64,000 nt of DNA, taken from NCBI GenBank assembly GCA_965202735.1, contig OZ241844.1:2542001-2606000 (forward strand), written 5' to 3'. The translations under genes and the position numbers were made by a program. The notes under the pieces were generated by a model that ran no database searches, was not told the origin of the DNA, and saw only the letters and a list, made by a program, of their open reading frames with translations. Shown piece by piece: positions 41,940 to 50,855 of the stretch (positions are counted from its first letter, which is position 1; each line of letters begins with the position of its first letter). Origin of the DNA: HK1 sp965202735 (GTDB lineage Bacteria > Pseudomonadota > Gammaproteobacteria > HK1).

Positions 41940-43832
41940 TCAGCGCACCGCCTTTCGTCGCCGTGCCGCGAGCTGCTCCCAGTCGGCGTCGAACAGCTCG
42001 GCGAGCTGCTCCATGACCGCGCCCCCGAGCTGCTCCGCGTCCACCAGGGTGACCGCGCGCTGGTAGTACCGGGTCACGTCGTGGCCGATGCCGATCGCGA
42101 GCAGCTCCACCGGACTCGCGTGCTCGATGTACTCGATGACCTGGCGCAGGTGCCGCTCCAGGTAGTTGCTCGGGTTGACCGACAGCGTCGAGTCGTCGAC
42201 CGGCGCGCCGTCGCTGATCACCATCAGGATCCGGCGATGCTCGGGGCGGCCGAGGAGCCGCTGATGCGCCCACAGCAGCGATTCGCCGTCGATGTTCTCC
42301 TTCAGCAGCCCCTCGCGCAGCATGATGCCGAGGCTGCGACGCGCGCGCCGCCAGGGCTGGTCCGCGGACTTGTAGATGATGTGGCGCAGATCGTTCAGCC
42401 GGCCGGCGTTCGGCCGCTTGCCGTCCGAGAGCCACCGCTCGCGGGACTGGCCGCCCTTCCAGGCGCGGGTGGTGAAGCCGAGGATCTCGACCTTCACCCC
42501 GCAGCGCTCCAGAGTGCGGGCGAGGATGTCGGCGCTCATCGCCGCCACCACGATGGGGCGCCCGCGCATGGAGCCCGAGTTGTCGATGAGCAGGCTGACC
42601 ACGGTGTCGCGGAAGCCCGTCTCCTTCTCCATCTTGTACGAGAGCGCGTGGGTGGGGTTCGCGACCACCCGCGCGAGGCGGCCGGTGTCGAGGTAGCCTT
42701 CCTCGAGGTCGAACTCCCAGGAGCGGACCTGCTGCGCCAGCAGCCGGCGCTGGAGCCGGTTGGCGAGCTTGCCGATGACGCTCTGCAGGTGCGAGAGCTG
42801 CTGGTCGAGGTGGGCGCGCAGCCGGGCGAGCTCGTCCGGCTCGCAGAGCGCGGCCGCCTCGATGACCTCGTCGAAGTCGGTGCAGTAGGCGTGGTAGAGC
42901 TCGCGGTCGGGGATGTTGTGGCCGGGCCGGGGACGCCAGACCGCATCACCGGGGGTCTCGGAGTCGTCCTCGCCGAACTCGAGGCTGCCGGGGTCGAGGC
43001 TCTCCATGTCGCCGGCGTCGGACTCGTCCTCGCCGGCACCGTCGCGCATCTCGGCCCCCTCCATGCTCTCGGAGAGCGACGCGTCGGCGTCGCCGGCCTC
43101 GCCTTCGTTCAGGGCGCTCTCGTCGCCCTCGCTCTCGGCGTCGTCATCGTCGGACTCGTCGTGCTGCGGGTCGGCCTGCTCGTCGGAGAACCCGAGGGAG
43201 CGCAGGAGCTCGCGCAGCGCCTGTGCGTAGGCCTGCTGGTCGTGCATGCAGCGCGTGAGATCGGCGAGATCGGCGCCCACCATGCGCTTGAGCTTCGGGC
43301 GCCAGTGCTCGAGCGCCTTCACCGCCGAGGGAGGGGGGAGCTGGCCGAGCATGGCCTCGCGCGCCAGCAGCCCGAGCATCTCGGGCAGCGGCGCCTGGTC
43401 GGTGTCCGCAAGACCGTCGAGGTTCAGCGCCGCGACCCGCGCCTCGAGCGCGGCGTCGAGGTTGATCGAGACCCCGGCCATCGCCCGCGCTCCGAGCGCC
43501 TCGCACCGCGTCTGCTCCAGGGCGTCGAACACCTGCCGGGCCCGAGCGCTGCGCGGCGTCTGCCGGGCGTGGAACGCCGCGTCGTGGTGGCGCAGCTTCA
43601 GCGCCGCCGAATCGGCCTGACCGCGAGCCCGCACCACCTGCTGGTACGGCAGGGAAGGGTCCGGGCGCTCGATCCGCACCGTGTTCCCGGTCGCGCCCGG
43701 ATTCTCGGTCACGAGCTCGACGTCGAGCTCCCCGGTGCGGCCGATGGCCCGGGCCGCCGCCCCGGTCGCCCTGCGGAGCTCGGCGAGGGCCTCGCTGGTC
43801 CGGCTCGCCGCCTGCTTCAGCAAGGTCGCCAT
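41940..43832 (-). CDS. cobT: Aerobic cobaltochelatase subunit CobT
   Basis: The 630-residue protein has an N-terminal helical region, a long acidic stretch at about 220-300 (DESDDDDAESEGDESALNEG and onward), and a C-terminal von Willebrand A domain with MIDAS motif LLIDNSGSMRGRP. CobT works with CobS and CobN to insert cobalt into hydrogenobyrinic acid a,c-diamide in the oxygen-dependent cobalamin pathway. It follows cobS by 42 bases, as in rhizobia and relatives. The large CobN subunit is not in the window. Confidence 0.95.
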   Translation of the reverse strand: MATLLKQAASRTSEALAELRRATGAAARAIGRTGELDVELVTENPGATGNTVRIERPDPSLPYQQVVRARGQADSAALKLRHHDAAFHARQTPRSARARQVFDALEQTRCEALGARAMAGVSINLDAALEARVAALNLDGLADTDQAPLPEMLGLLAREAMLGQLPPPSAVKALEHWRPKLKRMVGADLADLTRCMHDQQAYAQALRELLRSLGFSDEQADPQHDESDDDDAESEGDESALNEGEAGDADASLSESMEGAEMRDGAGEDESDAGDMESLDPGSLEFGEDDSETPGDAVWRPRPGHNIPDRELYHAYCTDFDEVIEAAALCEPDELARLRAHLDQQLSHLQSVIGKLANRLQRRLLAQQVRSWEFDLEEGYLDTGRLARVVANPTHALSYKMEKETGFRDTVVSLLIDNSGSMRGRPIVVAAMSADILARTLERCGVKVEILGFTTRAWKGGQSRERWLSDGKRPNAGRLNDLRHIIYKSADQPWRRARRSLGIMLREGLLKENIDGESLLWAHQRLLGRPEHRRILMVISDGAPVDDSTLSVNPSNYLERHLRQVIEYIEHASPVELLAIGIGHDVTRYYQRAVTLVDAEQLGGAVMEQLAELFDADWEQLAARRRKAVR

Positions 43833-43874
43833 CGTCTACGCCGCGGGGGTCGGGTACGACGTCTTCCCGCGCAT

Positions 43875-44876
43875 TCAGGTCAGGGTCACGCTGACGCCGG
43901 TCTCCGGCAGCTCGGTGCCGAAGCAGCGCTGGTAGTACTCGGCGACGATCGAGCGCTCGATCTCGTCGCACTTGTTGAGGAACGTGAGCCGGAACGCGAA
44001 CCCGAGATCGCCGAAGATCCTCGCGTTCTGGGCCCAGGTGATCACCGTGCGCGGGCTCATCACCGTCGACACGTCGCCGGCGATGAAGCCGGATCGGGTG
44101 AGGTCGGCGAGCGTCACCATCGCGGCGACGGTCCGGCGCCCCTCCTCGTCGTCGTACTCCGGGGCCTTCGCGAGCACGATCCCGCACTCCGCCTCGTGGC
44201 TCAGGTAGTTCAGGGTCGCGACGAGGCTCCACCGGTCCATCTGGCCCTGGTTGATCTGCTGGGTGCCGTGGTAGAGCCCGGTGGTGTCCCCGAGGCCGAC
44301 GGTGTTCGATGTCGCGAAGAGGCGAAAGCCCGGGTGCGGATGCAGGACCCGCGACTGGTCGAGGAGCGTGAGGCGGCTCTCCGCCTCCAGCACCCGCTGG
44401 ATGACGAACATCACGTCGGGTCGGCCGGCGTCGTACTCGTCGAACACCAGCGCGCACGCGTGCTGGTACGCCCACGGCAGGATCCCCTCGCGGAACTCCG
44501 TGATCTGCTGCCCGTCGCGCAGCACGATGGCGTCCTTGCCGACCAGGTCGATGCGGCTGATGTGGCTGTCGAGGTTGATGCGGATGCACGGCCAGTTGAG
44601 CCGGGCCGCGACCTGCTCGATGTGCGTCGACTTCCCGGTGCCGTGGTAGCCCTGGATCAGCACCCGCCGGTTGTGGGCGAAGCCGGCGAGGATCGCCAGC
44701 GTGGTGTTCCGGTCGAAGCGGTAGGCGTCGTCGACGGCCGGCACGTGCTCGGTGCGTTCGCTGAACCCCGGCACGTCGAGGTCGGTATCGAACCCGAAGG
44801 TCTGGCGCACCGAGATCCGGATGTCCGGCTCGTGCTGGGGCGTGGGCAGGGGCTGGGAGGGCATCGTCTGGGCCAT
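43875..44876 (-). CDS. cobS: Aerobic cobaltochelatase subunit CobS
   Basis: The 333-residue AAA+ ATPase starts MAQTMPSQPLPTPQHEPDIR. Walker A is GYHGTGKST near residue 80 and Walker B CALVFDEYDAGRPDVMFVIQ, with LFATSNTVGLGDTTGLYHGT as sensor region. It forms a ring with CobT that drives cobalt insertion by CobN. I chose the ATG at 44876 (homology start); the frame is open further upstream without similarity. First gene of cobST. No cobalamin riboswitch is evident upstream. Confidence 0.95.
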   Translation of the reverse strand: MAQTMPSQPLPTPQHEPDIRISVRQTFGFDTDLDVPGFSERTEHVPAVDDAYRFDRNTTLAILAGFAHNRRVLIQGYHGTGKSTHIEQVAARLNWPCIRINLDSHISRIDLVGKDAIVLRDGQQITEFREGILPWAYQHACALVFDEYDAGRPDVMFVIQRVLEAESRLTLLDQSRVLHPHPGFRLFATSNTVGLGDTTGLYHGTQQINQGQMDRWSLVATLNYLSHEAECGIVLAKAPEYDDEEGRRTVAAMVTLADLTRSGFIAGDVSTVMSPRTVITWAQNARIFGDLGFAFRLTFLNKCDEIERSIVAEYYQRCFGTELPETGVSVTLT

Positions 44877-45102
44877 GATCGGGCTCGCTCGTTCGGTTGG
44901 ATGAAGACGCCGCCGGGATGGCCGGGGATCCATCGCCGGGGATCCGGAGAAGTCGGGCCCGGGACGGGCGCGACATGTCGATGTGATCGCGCCGTCACCG
45001 ACCCTCCCGCGTCCGTCCGACCTCGCGGCGCGCGGAACGCGGGCGGCCACGGAATCTACACGATCCGATTCCCGAGCCGCAACTTGGAGGCCCGCACTTG
45101 CA

Positions 45103-45232
45103 GGACCATTCAAAAGTCGGGGTCGCCGACCGCCAGGCCGGGCTATCGCACGGCGGTCGGTGGTCTTTCAGCATCGAAGACCCCGTTCGAACGTGTGATG
45201 AACCGCTCGTCACGACTTCCGGAGAGCCCTGC
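45103..45232 (+). repeat. About 130-bp dispersed repeat, copy 2 of 2
   Basis: It matches 19123-19254 in the same orientation, sharing GCATCGAAGACCC, TGATGAACCGCTCG and GACTTCCGGAGAG. Identity looks around 80% by eye. Confidence 0.6.
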
Positions 45233-45254
45233 CCGCACCTGGAAGGCCGCACTG

Positions 45255-45347
45255 CAGCAATTCCCGCCAATGCCCGGAGAGGCCGCGCCATGGTGGAATT
45301 CTGGTGTGATTTCGACCTTCAGGGCGTCGAATCGAGGGGATTTCATT
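45255..45347 (-). mobile_element. 122-bp MITE-like repeat, copy 5 (truncated)
   Basis: Its left end GCAGCAATTCCCGCC and interior (TTCGACC..CAGGGCGTCGA, GAGGGGATTTC) match copies 3 and 4. After about 45347 it departs, so the distal end with GGCGGGAATGGCTG is missing or replaced by unrelated sequence. Confidence 0.65.
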
Positions 45348-45558
45348 TGTCGGTCCGGCGGGCTGCCCCTCGGTCCGCCTCTCGGCTCCGTACCGACGAC
45401 CGGTGTCGTGTATCGTTCCGGTGAAGGTTTGCGGGGCAGTCCGGCCTGTCGCGCCGCGAGCCGAGGCCTGTCGCGCCATGCGAGCCGGCCCCGTCCGAAC
45501 TTTCGGGGCCGTGCGGCGCGGGCCGCTCGTTCACTGCGAGGTCCGCCTCCACGCGACG

Positions 45559-46782
45559 ATGAACGGATCGGCAACCCTGATGGATGCTCCGTCCCGGACG
45601 CCGCCGGCGCGACCCGCCGCGGTGGGGATCTGGCTGGTTGCGTGTGCGGCGCTCGTCTACGCGATGGTCGTGCTGGGCGGGGTGACGCGGCTCACGGGGT
45701 CGGGGCTCTCCATGGTCCGTTGGCACCCGGTGTCGGGCGTCCTGCCGCCGCTCGGCGCGGAGGCGTGGCAGCGCGAGTTCGAGGCGTACCGGGCGTCGCC
45801 CGAGTACCGGCTCGTCAACCGCGGGATGTCGCTGGCCGAGTTCAAGCGCATCTTCCGGATGGAGTACGCGCACCGCATGCTGGGGCGCGGCGTCGGCATC
45901 GCGTTCCTGGTGCCGTTCCTGGTCTTTCTGGCGATGCGCGCGATACCGCGGGGGATGGCTCCGCGGCTCGCCGGCGTGTTCGTGCTGGGCGGCGTCCAGG
46001 GCGTGCTCGGCTGGTACATGGTCAGGAGCGGGCTCGTCGACGAGCCCCGGGTGAGCCAGTACCGCCTCGCGGCCCATCTCTCCCTCGCGGTGGTGATCTA
46101 CGTCTGTCTCCTCGCGCTTGCGTTGCGCGTGCTCGGCTCGCGGGGCGCGGAGCGCGCGATTGCGCACCGCCGCGGCCCGGTGGAGCGGCTGGCCCTCGCG
46201 GCGGTGGTGTCGGTGTTCGCCACCATCGTCATGGGCGCGTTCGTCGCCGGGCTGAAGGCCGGCTATCTCTATCCGACGTTTCCGAAGATGGGCGGGCACT
46301 GGGTGCCGCCCGGAATGTTCGAGGCGTCTCCATGGTGGAGCAACTTCTTCGAGAACCCGGTGACCGCCCAGTTCTCCCACCGGGTGCTGGCGTTCGCAAG
46401 CTGCGTCGCCGTCGTGGCGGTCTGGCTCGCGAGCCTCGGGGCCGGCGTGTCGCGCAGGGTCCGACTCTGGGCCCACGCGAGCCTCGCCGCCGTTGCCGTG
46501 CAGGTCGGGCTCGGCGTCGCCACCCTGCTGCTCCACGTCCCGGTTCCGCTGGCCGCGGGCCACCAGGCCGGAGCGATTGCGCTGCTGACCTGCCTGGTGG
46601 GGTTGTATCTCGGCAGTCGGACCCCGAGACTTGCTCCCGCGCCGTCCACCGGGCGCGCACAGGACGATGCTCGAAGCAAGGTCGCCAACCGCACCCGGAA
46701 GGGAGCCCGTCCTTGCGGAATGGCGCTCGACGGGAATGGTGCGCTCGACATGCGGCAAGGTCATTCTCGTCAGCATCCATAG
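45559..46782 (+). CDS. ctaA: Haem A synthase CtaA (Cox15 type)
   Basis: The 407-residue protein has about eight membrane helices in two four-helix halves. The haem-ligand histidines are in RMEYAHRMLGRGVG, SQYRLAAHLSLAVV, TAQFSHRVLAFASC and LAAGHQAGAIALLT. VVLGGVTRLTGSGLSMVRWH is the Cox15 start signature. It oxidises the haem O methyl group to make haem A for cytochrome aa3 oxidase. The start is uncertain: ATGs at 45559 and 45580 are both plausible and neither has a strong ribosome-binding site. The last 45 residues are polar and atypical. sixA follows 33 bases later. Confidence 0.93.
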   Translation: MNGSATLMDAPSRTPPARPAAVGIWLVACAALVYAMVVLGGVTRLTGSGLSMVRWHPVSGVLPPLGAEAWQREFEAYRASPEYRLVNRGMSLAEFKRIFRMEYAHRMLGRGVGIAFLVPFLVFLAMRAIPRGMAPRLAGVFVLGGVQGVLGWYMVRSGLVDEPRVSQYRLAAHLSLAVVIYVCLLALALRVLGSRGAERAIAHRRGPVERLALAAVVSVFATIVMGAFVAGLKAGYLYPTFPKMGGHWVPPGMFEASPWWSNFFENPVTAQFSHRVLAFASCVAVVAVWLASLGAGVSRRVRLWAHASLAAVAVQVGLGVATLLLHVPVPLAAGHQAGAIALLTCLVGLYLGSRTPRLAPAPSTGRAQDDARSKVANRTRKGARPCGMALDGNGALDMRQGHSRQHP

Positions 46783-46815
46783 CCGCACGCCTGGCCATTG
46801 GGGGGCCTGCCGCCG

Positions 46816-47331
46816 ATGAAGCGCCGCGAGCTGCTCATCCTCCGCCACGCCAAGTCCGCGTGGGATGCCGATGCGCCCTCCGACTTCGACCGGCCGCTGG
46901 CGATGCGCGGGCTCAGGGCGACGAAGCGCATGGGCCGCTACATCGCGGAGACGGGGCTGGTGCCCGACGCGATCGTCAGCTCCACCGCGACGCGCGCCGT
47001 CCAGACCGTGCTCGGGGCGGCGCAGGCCGGCGGCTTCACGCTCCGCCCGGTGCGTTTCGAAGGCGCGATCTACGAAGCGAGCCTCCCGGCCCTGCTCGAC
47101 GTGCTGGGCGACTGCGACCCGGAAGCGCATCGCACGATGATCGTCGGACACAACCCGGGCCTCGAGTACCTGCTCGATTACCTCGCGGGCGGCGTTCCGG
47201 TCCCCGGGGACGGAAAGCTGATGCCCACCGCCGCGCTCGCGCGGCTCGACCTTCCCGCCGACTGGCGCGGGATCGAGCGTGGCCGGGGCAGGCTCCTCGG
47301 GCTCACCCGGGTGCGCGACCTCGACGACTGA
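46816..47331 (+). CDS. sixA: SixA-family phosphohistidine phosphatase
   Basis: The 171-residue protein starts MKRRELLILRHAKSAWDADA. The RHAKS motif carries the catalytic His, and the second His sits in RTMIVGHNPGLEYLLDYLAG. It belongs to the histidine phosphatase superfamily, SixA branch, which in E. coli removes phosphate from histidine phosphocarrier proteins. Probable co-transcription with ctaA. The ATG at 46816 is preferred over that at 46798. True substrate in this organism unknown. Confidence 0.85.
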   Translation: MKRRELLILRHAKSAWDADAPSDFDRPLAMRGLRATKRMGRYIAETGLVPDAIVSSTATRAVQTVLGAAQAGGFTLRPVRFEGAIYEASLPALLDVLGDCDPEAHRTMIVGHNPGLEYLLDYLAGGVPVPGDGKLMPTAALARLDLPADWRGIERGRGRLLGLTRVRDLDD

Positions 47332-47355
47332 GCGCGGCCCGGGAGGGATGGGGGT

Positions 47356-47874
47356 TCACATCGCGCCCGCTGCCCCGGGCCCGAGCAGGCGGTCCAGGGC
47401 CAGCCGGGAGTCGGGGGTGACGGGCGCGATGCCGCCGGCGGCGACCTCCTCGACGGTGTGGAACGCCACGCTCTCCACCTCCTCCGGCTGGAGGATGAAA
47501 GGCCCCTCGTGCACGCAGGTGAACACGCGCCCGAAGCAGCGGTTGCGCTCGTCCTCGTAGTAGAAGTCGAGCTTCGGCTCCAGGACCGTGCCGCGGATGC
47601 CGAGCTCCTCCTCCGCTTCGCGCTCGGCGCATTCCTCGTACGACTCGCCGGCCGCGACCACCCCGCCGGCCGCGAGGTCGTAGTGGCTCGGGTAGAGGTC
47701 CTTGATCGCGGTGCGGCGCTGCACGAGCACCCTTCCCGCACGGTCGAAGACGAAGATGAAGGTCGCGCGGTGGGGCAGGTTCCCGCTGCGCACGCGGTGC
47801 CGCGGCAGCTCGGCGACGGGCCGGTTCTCGCCGTCGACCACGGTGACGATCTCTTGACTGGCCAGTGCGGGCAT
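47356..47874 (-). CDS. Nudix hydrolase
   Basis: The 172-residue protein carries a complete Nudix box in GGVVAAGESYEECAEREAEE followed by ELGI, with the GxxxxxExxxxxxxREUxEExGU pattern. The N-terminal VTVVDGENRPVAELPRHRVR, then HRATFIFVFDRAGRVLVQRR, resembles the YfcD and IPP-isomerase-like branch. It should hydrolyse a nucleoside-diphosphate-linked substrate. It is convergent with sixA. The ATG at 47874 agrees with the homology start; the longer frame upstream is noncoding. Confidence 0.88.
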   Translation of the reverse strand: MPALASQEIVTVVDGENRPVAELPRHRVRSGNLPHRATFIFVFDRAGRVLVQRRTAIKDLYPSHYDLAAGGVVAAGESYEECAEREAEEELGIRGTVLEPKLDFYYEDERNRCFGRVFTCVHEGPFILQPEEVESVAFHTVEEVAAGGIAPVTPDSRLALDRLLGPGAAGAM

Positions 47875-47976
47875 CGCAATGTCGCTCCCGCCCGACGACG
47901 CGGGAGTCCGGTACCCCGAAGGGTACTCTGTTCCGGCGCCATCGGGCCGGAGAAAATCCAGCCATTGTCGTTCCCG

Positions 47977-48159
47977 ATGGCGGTGCAGTGCGGGGAGGAC
48001 GAGACGGTCTGCTTCTCGTGGGTCGTCTGGCCGTCGAAGGCGGTCCGGGACGAGGCGATGCCGAAGATCATGGAGGCCGCCCGCCACCTGTTCGAGACCA
48101 TGCCGTTCGACGGCAAGCGCATGATCCACGACGGATTCGAGATGATCGTGGACGCTTGA
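47977..48159 (+). pseudogene. C-terminal fragment of a DUF1428 (YbaA-like) protein
   Basis: Sixty codons encode MAVQCGEDETVCFSWVVWPS, then KAVRDEAMPKIMEAARHL and MPFDGKRMIHDGFEMIVDA. This matches the second half of DUF1428 proteins (GETVVFSW...MPFDMKRMAYGGFK...). The N-terminal half (MSYVDGFVVPVP and so on) is absent upstream, so this is a truncated remnant. Confidence 0.7.
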
Positions 48160-48348
48160 GCCGGCGTGCTCCGGCCCGGCGGCGCGGCCGTACCCGGACC
48201 CCCGGACCACCCCTTCCGGACAGCCACGCACGGCCGTCCGCGGCCGCCGGAGCCGGTGCGCGGACGGCTCGGGCGGCCCCGGCCATGCCCGCCTGCCGTC
48301 TCGCCGGCACCCCGGACCCGAAAACAAAATGGTCCTGGCTGACAACCT

Positions 48349-48417
48349 GGTAGTGGGTCAGTTTGAACTTCTTCCTCGACCGACATGGCGATCCTGGAGT
48401 CAAACTGACCCACTACC
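48349..48417. mobile_element. 69-bp MITE, copy B, with 8-bp target duplication
   Basis: Perfect 18-base terminal inverted repeats GGTAGTGGGTCAGTTTGA (48349-48366) and complement (48400-48417) are flanked by exact GACAACCT (48341-48348 and 48418-48425). It lies 15 bases upstream of the cysI-operon promoter. The remaining gap 48160-48340 shows nothing recognisable. Confidence 0.92.
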
Positions 48418-48432
48418 GACAACCTCGCAGTG

Positions 48433-48462
48433 TTGACAGTCCGCGTCCCGCGGGCGGATACT
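48433..48462 (+). promoter_or_regulatory. Sigma-70 promoter of the cysteine operon leader
   Basis: A perfect -35 TTGACA (48433-48438) and a -10-like GATACT (48457-48462) are spaced by 18 bases. Transcription would start near 48469, about 35 bases before the leader-peptide ATG. Confidence 0.6.
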
Positions 48463-48503
48463 CCGCCGCCCTGATTCAGGCGGGCGGCCAGCCGGCGGTT
48501 CCG

Positions 48504-48602
48504 ATGTCTTCCCACGCGCATGTCCTCTGTTGCTGCATCTGTATGCGGGAGTCCCGGAGGGGGCTTTCTGCAAGGGAGGACCGTGCGCTGACACCCGCCT
48601 GA
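48504..48602 (+). CDS. Cysteine-rich leader peptide of a putative attenuator
   Basis: The 32-codon frame begins MSSHAHVLCCCICM and then runs through a basic stretch to a TGA at 48600-48602. Four of five consecutive codons (TGT TGC TGC ATC TGT, 48528-48542) are Cys, far above chance for a 32-residue peptide. It lies between a good promoter and the sulfite reductase gene, in front of two alternative RNA hairpins. Ribosome stalling at these codons when charged Cys-tRNA is scarce would be the signal, as in amino-acid biosynthetic attenuators. The ribosome-binding site is weak. No homology is claimed. Confidence 0.65.
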   Translation: MSSHAHVLCCCICMRESRRGLSAREDRALTPA

Positions 48603-48668
48603 TCCAGCCGTCACCCGACACCAGAAAGCCGCCATCCGGGACTCCGGGTGGCGGCTTTCTTCGTTTCG
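48553..48668 (+). promoter_or_regulatory. Attenuator: antiterminator and terminator segments before cysI
   Basis: The segment 48553-48570 (CCCGGAGGGGGCTTTCTG) is nearly fully complementary to 48622-48640. The latter is also the left arm of a 17-bp terminator-like hairpin (48623-48639 with 48644-48660, 4-base loop, one G-U pair) followed by TCGTTTC. The two pairings are mutually exclusive. A ribosome stalled on the Cys codons leaves the first segment free to form the antiterminator. One that reaches the stop at 48602 covers it and lets the terminator form. The terminator ends 28 bases before the cysI ATG. Confidence 0.65.
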
Positions 48669-48687
48669 GGACCGGGAAGACACGACC

Positions 48688-50342
<1,655 letters not shown>

Positions 50343-50346
<4 letters not shown>

Positions 50347-50855
50347 CCAGGCTCGTGGTCGACGGAGCCGAGCGCGCCGACCCCTGGGAGCACCTGGCCG
50401 CCGGCGACGCTCCGGGAGGCCGGGACTTCACGGTGGGCGCCGCGCGCTGGCTGGAGGAGCGCCGGGAGATCGTCGCTCACGTCGAGCGCACCGGTCGGCG
50501 GGTGGGCGTCCGTCTTGCGATCGAGAGCGACCCCGCGAGCCTGGCGGACGACATCGGGCGCTTCGCCCTGATCGTCATCGAGGTCCCGAGCTCGGCCGAC
50601 GGCCGCTTCTTCAGCATCGCGGCCCGGGTCCGCGAGCACCTGGGCTATCGGGGCGAGCTGCGGGTCACCGGGGAGGTGGCCCCCGATCAGCTCGCGTTCA
50701 TGCGTCGCTGCGGAATCAACGCCTTCGAGCTCGGGGGCGACGTCGATGCCGAGCACTTCATTCGCCGGTACGAGCGCTTCTATCAGTCGAGCGGCGCCAT
50801 GACCACCGGCGACGACCTGATCCGGGTGGCCCGCCGACGGGCCGGGCGCTCATGA
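50343..50855 (+). CDS. DUF934 protein of the sulfite reductase operon
   Basis: The 170-residue protein starts MTRLVVDGAERADPWEHLAA and has FTVGAARWLEERREIVAHVE, SLADDIGRFALIVIEVPSSA, DGRFFSIAARVREHLGYRGE and MRRCGINAFELGGDVDAEHF. I recognise it as DUF934, regularly encoded next to cysI and cysH. Its function is unproven; an oxidoreductase-accessory or electron-delivery role has been assumed. The ATG overlaps the cysI stop (ATGA), so the proteins are co-translated. The 3' end overlaps the convergent cyclase gene by six bases. cysH is not seen here. Confidence 0.85.

Larger units (their letters stand above)
44877..45558. other. Divergent intergenic region between cobS and ctaA, filled with repeats
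   Basis: This 680-base gap carries the second copy of the 130-bp repeat (45103-45232) and directly beside it a truncated copy of the 122-bp repeat (from 45255). I see no convincing gene; several open frames here are repeat or antisense sequence. Promoters for cobST and ctaA must lie here. Confidence 0.55.

Noticed and set aside
42081..47420. A 1779-codon open frame on the + strand
   Set aside because: It is antisense to cobT and cobS and then reads through repeats and out of frame over ctaA; low-complexity composition, typical of a shadow frame in GC-rich DNA.
48520..48591. Alternative 23-codon leader frame starting at the ATG at 48520
   Set aside because: It lacks the run of Cys codons and would stop inside the antiterminator spacing; the frame from 48504 fits attenuation geometry.
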